Assembly: GCA_001247695.2 (NCBI GenBank)
Contig: LGRX02027640.1
Location: forward strand, 1 to 64,000
Length of the DNA: 64,000 nt
Direction of reading: 5' to 3'
Source of the DNA: Cymbomonas tetramitiformis
Lineage: Eukaryota; Chlorophyta; Pyramimonadophyceae; Pyramimonadales; Pyramimonadaceae
Positions 11,048 to 20,397 of the stretch are shown here, in pieces. Under the pieces are notes generated by a model that was not told where the DNA came from, searched no databases, and was given only the letters and a program-made list of their open reading frames with translations. Position 1 is the stretch's first letter, and the number at the start of each line of letters is the position of its first letter. The translations under genes were made by a program, and so were the position numbers.

Positions 11048-14000
11048 TTAGCCTTCATAGGCAGCTATAATGTCTGCTGCATTGGTCAACTCTGTGGCTT
11101 TGACCCAGGTGTCATGCTCAGGTCCGTAGCCTGCATATCGCACTAAATAGTATTTGACACCTCTAGTGAACTTATCCGAGAGTATATGTGATATCTCAAA
11201 CAGTGGTTGCCCTTCTTCGGTGATCATCTGTGGCAGAGGCAAAGGTGCTTGGATCGAGTCATTGTACAGCTCTAATCTGGATACAGGCTGTACTGGATGA
11301 ATACGGATATCGAGGTTTCCGAAATCTAACTCGTATGCACGTCCATGGCTAAGCACTTTGGAAATGGTGAACGGCCCAATATATGGCTGCTTAAAGTGTC
11401 TGCCTGCCTCTGTCAAACCAGTCCATTGAATAAACTCGGTCCGTAAAAGAACTTTCGGCCCAACTGCAAACTGCTTAGGCATGTGAGTCTTATTGAATCT
11501 GGCTTGGCTAATTTCTGCTGCTCGGGAAATGTTGTCTACCGCGTTGGCATGAACAGCCGAGTACTGGTCAAAATGATCTCGAATAGCTCTTTGTATTGGA
11601 ACAGGAGCTTCTGGCGGAATAGTGATAACCAGGTCATGAGGCGAAAGTGGTTGCGCCATCGAGTCGAGATAAAATGGTGAATAACCAGTTGATGCAGAAA
11701 CGGTATTGTTAATTGCAAACTCCACCAGAGGCAACTTGTCCTCCCACGAATTGGCTGAAGTATCATTGCAACAACACCTGAAGATGAAAAATACTACTTA
11801 ATCAGTTTATAAACCAGAGGATGGTGAAATCAAATCATGAATCAACAATTTGAAAATTACCTGAGGATGTCCTCAATGAAGGCATGGCTCCTCTCATTGG
11901 CAGCATTCGATTGTGGATGGTGTGACGACGTCATGGACAATCTCGTACCAGTAGATTTCCACAGTGTCTGCCAGAATGTAGAGGTGAATCTGGGGTCTCG
12001 ATCTGAGATGATATTCCTCGGAAGACCATGGAGCTTGAAGATATGCTGCATATAGATAGAAGCAGTATGCTGAGCTGTCCAGGTCATGCTGAAAGGAATG
12101 AGATGACAACGATGAGAGAATTGGCACATTACCACAAATATACTGTCGTGCCCATTAGTGGTGATAGGCAGGTCAGTGATCCAATCAAGAGATACATCTA
12201 GCCATTTTGTCTTAGGCACGGAATATCGTATATGTGCCTGACCATAAGGCTTGTGTCGCCTCGTTTTCTGGCGCTGACAAACGGGGCACTCCCGAATGTA
12301 CTTGATGGCTGCCGTTGTCATTCCTGGCCAATAATACCGGCTACGCAGAAGATGAAGCATGCGATTTTTGCCTACATGACCAGAAATAGTGGCTGAGTGG
12401 CACTCATGAAGGAGAATGTGGCGAAGCTGTGTGATCTCACCGTCATCTGTGGGGACTTTAGCTGTTGGTGGAATGTACAGCTGTCTGCCATATATGGTCT
12501 TACGATAGATCAACCCCTGAATGAGCTCGAAGCTGAAGCTGCTGACTGACTGTGATGAAGTCGATGATGTCAGCTTAGCCAAAATAGTCTGTGCAAATGT
12601 GTCACGATCATATTCGGATATAATGATGTCGTGCAGCTGATGAGCTGATGAAGAAGATATAAGAGCAATGAATGTAGAATCTGTGGGTGGTATGTCAATG
12701 AGTGGAACCTCGGTGATGTCTGTATGTTTCAGACAATCAGTGAGTTCAAAGAGTGTAGAGATACGCGTGAGTGCGTCTGCAACCTTATTCTTCTCGCCAG
12801 CAATGTGCTCTATACGGAAGTTGTACTCGGAGAGCTCATCCAACCACCGTGCCTGTTTGGGGCTCAGTGTGGATTTGGTCTGGAAATAAACCAGTGGCTG
12901 ATGATCTGAGCGTACAATGGTCTCAGGAGCTCCCAACAAGATGTGGCAAAATAATCGGAAGCCTTCCACAATGGCAAATAGCTCGATCTCAGGAATAGGC
13001 CAACGTCTCTGTGTATCGGATAGAGTGACGCTGTGATAACCACATGGTTTCATACCTTTTCCTTGATCCTGGAGTATTACTTGACCAACGTGTGTGCCTG
13101 ATCCATCGACCTCCATAATAGATGGCAGTTTCTGATCTGGGAGCTGTAATACTGGAGCGTTACAGATGGCACTTTTGAGGTTATCAAATGCCTGCTGCTG
13201 CTCAGATTCCCAGACAAACTCTGCATTATCTTTGAGGAGACGATTGAGCGGCTCGGCAACTTTGGAGAACTTTGGTATGAATCTCCTAAATTGACCGACC
13301 ATGCCCAAGAATGACCGAAGGGATGACTTGCCATCTTTAGCCATACGGCGTAGAGGCTGCTTTCCAACGGTGGGACCATAAGACACTGGAGGCTGAATTG
13401 CCATGACTGCTCGGATTCTGTCTTCGATGATGGATAGGCCTGCTTCAGAGATGTGATGTCCGATAAAGTCTATAGATCTGACGAACAACTCCACCTTGGA
13501 AGGCCTGATGAAGAACTGATGATCTCTGCAACGCTGGAGGAACTGTCGAACATGCTTCACATGGCTGTCAAAGTCTGGACTGTATACGATAGTGTCGTCC
13601 ATGAATATGACAAGAAACTGGTCGATGAAGTCAAAGAATGCCCGGTTTCCTACACGAAGTGCCGTTGCAGGAGCATTGGTCAATCCGAAAGGCATGACTG
13701 TCCATTCATAAGAACCGTATCTGGTGCGAATAGCAGTTTTATGAATGTCGTCTGGATGAATGGGGATCTGGTGGAAGAACTGGTTGAAATCAAATCTGCT
13801 GAACCAGCGTGCTCCCTTCAGCTGCTCAAGTAGGGTGTCGTGTGGTGGCAGTGGATACGTGTCCTTTATGGTGATGTTATTCAGGGCACGATAATCACAA
13901 CACATCCTCCACTTCCCCCCTGGCTTGGGAGCGAAAATGATTGGGCACCCATATGGTGATGATGATGGACGAGGGATACCCAACTCGACATATTTAATGA

Positions 14001-14853
14001 TTTGCCGTTTGAGCTCCTCCATCATGGGTACTGGGATGGTACGCACTGGCTGGGATGGTGGCTTATGTCCAGGTTCGATGTTGATTCTATGATATCCACC
14101 TTCAAACCGTTCTGGCCTATGACCAGCTGGAAGATCCTCCTGGAATATGTCTGAAAAGTCTTCTCTCACTTGATCACGTGCTGCTGTGACCTCGGGGTCT
14201 TCCATAGTGGTGTCTGAGTCTGCTGCTGCAAAGACCAGTTCACCATCGACCACGGAGAGGAAAAAGAGATATGCTACGGCTTCTTCAGCCGAACCACTGG
14301 ATCGAATGCGACGGAGATGCTTTCTCATAGTGGTGGCGCTGACCAATTCCATTTCAGGAAGGCCATCTGAGTCTGAGTCTGGAGTCTGCTCAACTCTGGA
14401 TAGAATTGTACGAACATTGGAACCTGATGAGTGTGTCTTGGTGATCGTCATGTTCTTCGACTGAAAGTCTATGTGTGGGTTCCTTCTCTCCAACCAATCC
14501 TGTCCCAGGATGACTGTGAAGGGCCTCATATCAATAACATAGAGGTCTACTGAATCCTTATACTTACCCAGCGTGAATGTAGCATTGGGAAGATAGGATG
14601 TACAGGGTAATTGGCTTCCTCCAGCCAACCCCACTGAGAATGATGATGAGTCTGATGGTGATATACCAAGCTGAGAAGCAAATTGTCTGTCGATGAAAGA
14701 TGATGTGGCTCCTGGATCTACCAAAATGTGAGTATTCTGTCCAAATACTTTCCCTTTGTACAACAGCAGCTTCTTTTGTGATTTCAGCTGTGCTGTTTGA
14801 GACTGCATCTGTGCGATGTGCTCTGAGGGATTATCTATTTGCTGGAACTGCAA
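11048..14853 (-). CDS. pol: Gypsy polyprotein with one intron in integrase
   Basis: Exon 1 (14853-11861) encodes a retropepsin (LVDPGATSSFI; Pro replaces the usual Ser/Thr of D-S/T-G), RT with the catalytic FMDD box (VIFMDDTIVYS), RNase H (EVDGSG, HQPLVYF, ADALTR), the integrase HHCC finger (CPVCQRQK) and most of the integrase core (DWITDLP, SDRDPRF, NAANERS). A GT donor at 11860 and AG acceptor at 11778 remove 83 bp and rejoin the frame as ILR-CCCND. Exon 2 (11777-11048) finishes the integrase (FAINNTVSASTGYSP) and ends in a chromodomain (YYLVRYAGYGPEHDTW). It copies and inserts its own RNA, and the chromodomain would direct insertion to marked chromatin. Aside from the missing gag, coding is intact. 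Start is a TTG with no upstream ATG, so the true N-terminus is uncertain. Confidence 0.9.
11778..11860 (-). other. 83-bp spliceosomal intron inside the gypsy integrase
   Basis: The flanking frames are different but are joined exactly by removing a GTAATTTT...CTTCAG segment; the resulting protein continues the integrase core without loss. Introns in retroelements are rare because they pass through RNA. Confidence 0.75.
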
Positions 14854-15070
14854 TGTCAGACTGGACAGAACCTCTTCTGATATACTCTCAACCTGGCCAC
14901 TTGCTTCAGTGGCATCTGCAGGCTGATCTATCCCCTCTGGGGTGCTCTGAACAATGGTACCTGTGCAGTACCCTGAGAGTTTCCCTGAGGAGCTGGAGCT
15001 GAAGCTGGAGATGGAGATGGAGTTGCAACTGCTGCATTGATGCTGTGCTGACTCTTCATTTCATTAACCA

Positions 15071-15705
15071 ATGCGCGTCATGGACGGGTTAAACGATGAC
15101 AGTGGTCGCCGCCCAAAGGCGGGGGACCTGTATATCATTTTCTCCAGTGCCAGTTGCCCGCGCGGTCGGCCTGTTCCTCGCATCCTTAATGCAGCCCGGA
15201 AGGAGATCCGTGCAAAGGGGAAGGCATGCTAGGTAGAATCCTGGACTCCGCGAGCCAGTGGTTGCTCTTACATTAAACACTATTTGTCTGGAACTACCGC
15301 TAAACCTCGGACTGAATTTTCAGTATTTTATCATAATAAGTGTTCCTATATACAATATATTACCATCGTGCCGAAGGTCTTCTGTGATTATGGAAGATAA
15401 ATGAATGAAATACTCCAAGTCAATCTGTTACCGTCATCCACGATCTTCCAGTTCCTTTCCATATATCATGACAAATGCCGATACGAATTCATGCTTCGTG
15501 TGGTCATAGCCATTCTGTTATATGTTCTGAGTAGTGTATGTTCTCGTGGTTGGTACAGACTCCGGATCCGGTTAGTTGCCTGGTTTCGCAATTGCAAAAA
15601 TGACGCACGAAACCGAAGTTCGAATACACTGACAACCAACCATGGATCTGCACGATTAGTGTAGGCGAGGAGGTTGTGCGTTCTGGTCCGCGTCAAAACA
15701 AAAAA
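15071..15705. other. Intergenic region
   Basis: No supported gene. It is the junction between the minus-strand gypsy element and the plus-strand exonuclease gene. Phrases near 15420-15440 (ATCTGTTACCGTCATC) faintly resemble the shared block found upstream of the next two ORFs. Confidence 0.4.
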
Positions 15706-16371
15706 ATGGCGAAACAGGAAGCAGCCTCCCGGTTTTTGCAAGCCCATCCCGGCTATGTGGCAGCGCCGCCGAGTCCGTCCCGAGAACACTCGTGGGACAC
15801 GTTGCTTCAGCACCACGGGGTCCACCATCTCGCAACCAAGTGTTCGTCCTCCTTTGAGGAAGGGGACCTAGCTGAAGTCCGACTATGTCCTATGGTTCCC
15901 GTGGATTGCGAGGGCGTTATATGTCCAAGTACTCGCCAGGTGTCGTTAGCGGTGCTCTCGTTGTATGCCGGGGAACGTGCCTGGGTGCTTTCCACGTCTG
16001 GAACAGCTGAAGTTGAAAAGGCCCTTCTACGCCACCTGCTTGCTGCCGAGGTGCCCAAAGTCTTCTGCGATTTTGGCAGCGACAAGCACATGCTGGACCC
16101 TTTTCTGGAAGATTGCACCTTCCGTCATGTTGCGGACATCCAGCCCATGGCGGATTCGGTGTATGGTCGATCGCCACGGGGACATAAACGGTCTCTTGTT
16201 GACATCTACCAACGCGTCACTGGTGCTGAAGGATGGTTTAAACCCGCGGACCTGACTTGCTCCCCATGGGGGGGGGATTCGTTTTCGAAAAAACAGCTCA
16301 GCTATGCCATTGCCGACGTGTTCGCCACCGGATGGTGTTATGAGCGCATGCTGCCACATGCGTCTAGCTGA
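15706..16371 (+). CDS. DEDDy 3'-5' exonuclease (WRN/RNase D-like)
   Basis: ATG at 15706, 221 residues. The three exonuclease motifs are in order: ExoI DxE in PVDCEG (~66), ExoII Asp in CDFGSDKHML (~121) and ExoIII YxxxD in LSYAIADV (~199). All four acidic residues and the tyrosine of the DEDDy class are present, along with the family's VLSTSG and VADIQPM segments. It should remove 3' nucleotides from DNA or RNA using two metal ions; substrate cannot be told. It is a stand-alone exonuclease domain, shorter than WRN or RNase D, which carry further domains. It lies in a trio of plus-strand ORFs of unknown origin, possibly a mobile element or a recent gene cluster. Confidence 0.7.
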   Translation: MAKQEAASRFLQAHPGYVAAPPSPSREHSWDTLLQHHGVHHLATKCSSSFEEGDLAEVRLCPMVPVDCEGVICPSTRQVSLAVLSLYAGERAWVLSTSGTAEVEKALLRHLLAAEVPKVFCDFGSDKHMLDPFLEDCTFRHVADIQPMADSVYGRSPRGHKRSLVDIYQRVTGAEGWFKPADLTCSPWGGDSFSKKQLSYAIADVFATGWCYERMLPHASS

Positions 16372-16494
16372 AATCCCGACGAGTAGGTTGAACAGTAGGT
16401 TCGTTGCATGGACCCCGGATTCAAAAGATGTAATAATAAACAATATATTAATAATATACGACATTATTGTTGTACATAAATAATTTTACGTTCC

Positions 16495-16580
16495 TTAATT
16501 TTGCAGTATCTCGATATATAAGTTCGTAATTGTGTCCATTCCCTGCTGCCAAGAATTCTGTATATTACCGTCATTACTAT
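16495..16580 (+). promoter_or_regulatory. Shared upstream block, copy A
   Basis: Contains GTATCTCGATA, then AAGTTCGTAATTGTGTCCATT and CTGCCA.GAATTCTGT. A diverged copy with the same order occurs at 17266-17350. Copy A precedes the OTU-like ORF, copy B the ORF at 17359. Its position suggests a shared promoter or leader, or a duplicated cassette end; that is inference. Confidence 0.5.
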
Positions 16581-16791
16581 CTATTACTGTCTATTACATG
16601 TGTACCGTTGTATACATGGGATTTGGGCATGGATACGTATTTTCTGCTGCTAGGAGATTCCGTGCTGATGCGGTTTTCTTTCTTTATGTCAAGATGTCAT
16701 GATGTCATGGGTGCGTATATCAGTGACCTGAGTCGTGTTCAGGTGAACGTGATTGTAGGGGCGCTCTCTCCGAGGATGGCTGGTTGCAGAA

Positions 16792-17184
16792 GTGCCGAGA
16801 GATGGCAAGTGTTTCATATGGTCGCTGGCGGCGGCCACTGCCGGCACTTGCCGTGAGGAGGCGCTGAAGGGAATCGTGGCCAATGCTGTGGAATGGTGTT
16901 CTACCCAGACGGGCATTACTCCTCAACAAAAACGCTACTTGTGTCACCAACACCGGTGTCACTGGGGCTACTTGGTGGACAGTACCCTGACAATCTACTC
17001 CGAACGCGTTCACAGCACGGTTCTCGTGTTGAGACTTTCGCCTCGGGGAAATCATGTAGACCTGTATAGGCGAAGGGGGAGTCCGTGCTGCCTGTACAGG
17101 CTTGTAGACATGGAAGGTTATTATGACATTCTAGTGGAGTTTATTCCTCCCGTGCCGGCCGGTACATTCGTTGACCTCACGTGA
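16792..17184 (+). CDS. Possible OTU-like cysteine protease fragment
   Basis: 131 codons, beginning at GTG or, more likely, as an exon after the acceptor near 16789 (GGTTGCAG). The N-terminal VPRDGKCFIWSLAAAT resembles the OTU signature D-G-x-C-L/F followed by a helix, and the C-terminal MEGYYDILVEF occupies the place of the catalytic His motif (usually HYxxL), but the His is Tyr here. OTU enzymes cleave ubiquitin chains. With the His replaced it may be inactive, or the resemblance may be superficial. No ATG lies near the start, so an upstream exon is expected. Confidence 0.35.
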   Translation: MPRDGKCFIWSLAAATAGTCREEALKGIVANAVEWCSTQTGITPQQKRYLCHQHRCHWGYLVDSTLTIYSERVHSTVLVLRLSPRGNHVDLYRRRGSPCCLYRLVDMEGYYDILVEFIPPVPAGTFVDLT

Positions 17185-17265
17185 GGCCTTGGCCCACGCG
17201 TGATAATACATTCGCCTATACATATATTCAGTATATGTATATATATATATATATAATTTGACGTC

Positions 17266-17350
17266 CGATAATGTTGCCGTATCTCGATAATTATACAAGT
17301 TCGTAATTGTGTCCATTACCCTCTGCCACTAATTCTGTCTTTTGTCGTCA
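17266..17350 (+). promoter_or_regulatory. Shared upstream block, copy B
   Basis: Shares CGTATCTCGATA, AAGTTCGTAATTGTGTCCATT and CTGCCA.TAATTCTGT with the copy at 16495. It ends only a few bases before the ATG at 17359 (GTCGTCAGCCAGTACATG) and lies just after a (TA)n tract. Confidence 0.5.
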
Positions 17351-17358
17351 GCCAGTAC

Positions 17359-17967
17359 ATGTGTAGCGTATGCTTGCGGGCTGAGTTGCCCCGGCATGTG
17401 TTCTCACAGGCGTGTTCGGATGCCTTCACGTTCGAGGAGACTCGTCCGACACAGGTCCTAAACACCGAGAATCTGGAACTTTATATGCGCCGCCATGTCC
17501 TCTCTATTCCTCCGGCCTGCACGGACCAGGCACTGCAAGTAGCACTCAGACGTGTCCAAACGTTGGCACGGCTGTCTGTCTTGAAAGCCCTGGTAAAGGC
17601 GTGGACGGAGAAGTTGGCGCGTTTAAACTCCAAGGTCGAAGGCGATGATGAGGCAGCACGTTACAGAGACATGTTCTCGCTTCGGGAGGATGAACCGTTG
17701 CTGGAAACCGCCGACATGCACCAGCACGTGGCCGTCGGTAAACGGATCGCCGAAATCCGTTTACAGGAGATCGCTGATGAGGTAGAAGTCGTGCAAAAAG
17801 GTATAATCCATGCTTCGGACGTACAGTTGGGTGATTTTTGCCATCGCTTGGTGGATGTCAATTTTCTGACGATGGGTACTTTATTCCAGAAAGGTGACGC
17901 CGAGACATCGACCATATATGACAGTGTTCGACCTCCGACGCGAGTTTGCAGTCTCCCGAGAAATTGA
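17359..17967 (+). CDS. Hypothetical helical protein, 202 aa
   Basis: ATG start directly after the shared upstream block. The protein starts with CSVC and, later, a Cys, then is dominated by charged helical segments (LARLSVLKALVKAWTEKLAR; IAEIRLQEIADEVEVVQKG), likely coiled coil. I recognise no family. It is the third ORF of the plus-strand trio with the exonuclease and OTU-like ORFs. Codon composition is similar to the exonuclease ORF. Function unknown. Confidence 0.5.
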   Translation: MCSVCLRAELPRHVFSQACSDAFTFEETRPTQVLNTENLELYMRRHVLSIPPACTDQALQVALRRVQTLARLSVLKALVKAWTEKLARLNSKVEGDDEAARYRDMFSLREDEPLLETADMHQHVAVGKRIAEIRLQEIADEVEVVQKGIIHASDVQLGDFCHRLVDVNFLTMGTLFQKGDAETSTIYDSVRPPTRVCSLPRN

Positions 17968-18085
17968 AATGGCCGTCACAGTCACAGAGTAGCTACTCTG
18001 GAACCCGAGTCTCCGGACCGAAATAGCGCGAATATTACTCAGGGTTTGTAAAGCAGATTGAGCTTATGGGCTTCGTCCGGAGAGT

Positions 18086-19369
18086 TCAGACGAGCTCCAC
18101 AATCGTCAAGTAACGCAGCCCTCGAATCGAATCGCGGGTAGCCGCGCAAAGCGCGGCTCGTCTAAAGGGGACGAGAGTATGATACAGGGATACAGCGCCC
18201 TGCATTTCTTTCTTAAGGACGTCACGATTAGTCCCAACAACCCACCCCATAGGTGCAGTATCATCGACGTAATGCTGGCAAGCCACTTTAGGGGTTATCT
18301 GAACACAATATAACTCGCCTTCCGCTGGAGCCTCACGAACCGAGCCCCCAAGTATAATCGTGCCTGGACAATCGACACGACGACAGCACAGTCGTGCCCA
18401 CCAGTCTGGGGCTTTACGATTTTTTCTCGCACCAGGGGTGGATACCATCTTTCGTAAATTCAACTTGGCCACCATCGGATCAAGAATTTCGTGGTTGGCG
18501 GAACGTGCCTGTTGCACAATCTCGAATATCCGATGTGCACAATAATATTGCGACTTGGACACATTCTCAGCTTGTCCACTGTGACTCTGGATAGGCTGTG
18601 TCTGAAACTTGGGATTCGTCGCGCTGAAGTGAATGAGAGATTCTGCTAGAGACTTGCTGATGTGAATATCTGTCGGTGGGTGAAGAGTGTACACAACTTT
18701 TGCTTGCGACGATATGCTTCCCTTCAGAGATGATGTCGTTGATGGAGGCACCAACATATGAGAAAACGAATCAGGCACACGTGGAGAAGCCTGGTGCTTA
18801 CGAGGCGATCTTCGAGCAATCTGAGGGCCCTGAGGTGCTCCCGATGTCTCAGCAATGTCCTTAGGTTGATGTCCTACTACATGCAAAGCGGTTGCCAAAA
18901 TATGCTTGCAGAGTTCGCTACGCGTCATGGCGTCTTGGCAGTTGCAACGCAATTTTTTTAGGACGCCAGTCGAGTCTACACAAAAGCTGCATACATACTC
19001 GTTGTTACCTCCTTGAACAACGGAATTGTAGTAGTACTCAGTCCGATCTGTCTGCGGCTCTTGCACATTCAGCTTAGAAACTAAAATTGCCGACTGCGCT
19101 TTCCCAAACCAGACGGCTTCCGCTTGGGACTTGATGCGCTCGAAAGAAAAACTCTCTGGGCACGCATGGCCCCCATTACCTTCGGACATTTCGAGTGGAT
19201 ACGGAGACCAAAAGTAAGTATGAAGAATTGTTCCAAGTAATTGACAATAGCGCACTAGGTTAAGATCAACTTGTGCTGTGCTGACGTGAAACCATACACG
19301 GTATGAGTCTCTCAACTCTTGCACTTGCTTGTTTACAGCGAACCGGATTGTGTCCACTCGAATATGCAA
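18086..19369 (-). CDS. SWIM zinc-finger protein
   Basis: Open for 427 codons from a TTG; the first in-frame ATG is near residue 60, so either translation starts there or a 5' exon is missing. A SWIM finger is seen at ~120-150: a Cys-x-Cys pair (RCNCQDAM) followed by CKH (SELCKHI), the CxCx(n)CxH pattern. SWIM fingers bind DNA or protein and are common in Mutator-like transposases and in some ubiquitin ligases. A Ser/Pro-rich linker follows, then a C-terminal region with several Cys (LCCRRVDCPG, CVQITPKVACQH) that could be a second metal site. It sits 160 bp outside the inverted end of the neighbouring DNA transposon and on the opposite strand, so a link to that element is possible but unproven. 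Confidence 0.6.
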   Translation of the reverse strand: MHIRVDTIRFAVNKQVQELRDSYRVWFHVSTAQVDLNLVRYCQLLGTILHTYFWSPYPLEMSEGNGGHACPESFSFERIKSQAEAVWFGKAQSAILVSKLNVQEPQTDRTEYYYNSVVQGGNNEYVCSFCVDSTGVLKKLRCNCQDAMTRSELCKHILATALHVVGHQPKDIAETSGAPQGPQIARRSPRKHQASPRVPDSFSHMLVPPSTTSSLKGSISSQAKVVYTLHPPTDIHISKSLAESLIHFSATNPKFQTQPIQSHSGQAENVSKSQYYCAHRIFEIVQQARSANHEILDPMVAKLNLRKMVSTPGARKNRKAPDWWARLCCRRVDCPGTIILGGSVREAPAEGELYCVQITPKVACQHYVDDTAPMGWVVGTNRDVLKKEMQGAVSLYHTLVPFRRAALCAATRDSIRGLRYLTIVELV

Positions 19370-19867
19370 GATTGGAAGTACAGTTGATTTACTGAATATG
19401 GGTTTATAATTTCTTCTGGAGAGATTTGTTTACACGCACGTTTACATTACGTTTATATTATTATCTCATCATTCACATCGAGTCCAGGAGAACTGGTCGA
19501 CGACACGAGCTCGACAGAGGCGTGTCACGAGTTTAAGGGTAGGGTGCAGTGAGGTTTCATTTTCGATGTTCTGTGACAAAACCGAATAACTGTCGCAAAT
19601 CAGAATTTATTGTGAAGCATATGGCATACTTTGATGCTAATTTACGTATTCTTATTGGATATATTACCCCTACAAGTGCTATATCCCTGTGTAGGTCTGC
19701 TCGAGGAGCGTCCAACGGTGTCGCGATATTCGGTCAACGGAGATCGAGACGAAAAGTTTGAGCAGTCACACGCGTGCCATCACAGAGTTGCCAACACCAA
19801 CATCTAAGTTGGGGGCTGCCCTCTGAAAAAAAAGGTATGTTTCTTCGCTTATGGCCTGTTAGTTTCC

Positions 19868-20368
19868 ATGCAGGATAGAAAGCGTAAAAGCACGGATGAT
19901 ATATTGATAGAATTTCCTCAGCCAGAGGATATCATAGACCCCATAGACCTCCTGGTAGCTTACGCCAAACTCTGTCCTATCGAGGACAAACCGACCCGCA
20001 GCGATGTTCAAGAGCTCGTTGATGATGTTAACGGCCGCGAGTTGGCTGCAGATGAGGGTGACTGGAGCAGACGCAACATTTTCTACAAGCAGATTCCTCA
20101 CTGGAGACAAGTGGTAAGTGTTTCTTTTCTTACTTCGTTTGTTTCATGCACTATCTTTCAGCTACTGTGGTATTCCTGTTCGTTCTTGATTCAACCCTAG
20201 GAACCTCCCTGAAAGGATGGATGTTCGTTGGGTTTTCCGTCGTTTTTCCCGCAGAGGGGCAAAAAGAATCGGGCTCCACATCCACCTTGGGTGGAGAACG
20301 CTGTGCGCACGCTATGGCCAGGCATTGACCCAAAGAAGGGCGCTTACTGTGGGTTCCAAAATAAGTAG
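19868..20368 (+). CDS. Small two-exon accessory gene of the TTAA transposon (119 aa)
   Basis: ATG at 19868. Exon 1 runs to 20113 (82 codons, donor GTAAGTG), exon 2 from the acceptor CCCGCAG at 20254 to the TAG at 20366-20368 (37 codons). The phases match. The protein is acidic in exon 1 (PQPEDIIDPIDLLVAYAKLC) and basic in exon 2 (RGKKNRAPHPP). No family recognised. It lies inside the transposon and upstream of the transposase on the same strand; a role in transposition (for example DNA binding) is inference. An alternative acceptor at 20200 gives an immediate stop and is less likely. Confidence 0.45.
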
Positions 20369-20397
20369 CGTCTGCGTTATTTCTTACCTCAAACAAC

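Larger units (their letters stand above)
11048..15070 (-). mobile_element. Ty3/gypsy chromodomain retrotransposon (pol part)
   Basis: On the minus strand the order is protease, RT, RNase H, integrase, chromodomain, which is the Ty3/gypsy order with a C-terminal chromodomain (chromovirus-like). No gag with a zinc knuckle is seen upstream; the open frame before the protease starts just after a TGA near 15068. I found no convincing LTR pair, so the copy is probably incomplete or has diverged ends. Confidence 0.85.

Noticed and set aside
15706..17967. One three-exon gene from the exonuclease, OTU-like and helical ORFs
   Set aside because: The first ORF ends in a normal stop, the third has its own ATG after the shared block, and AT-rich spacers separate them.
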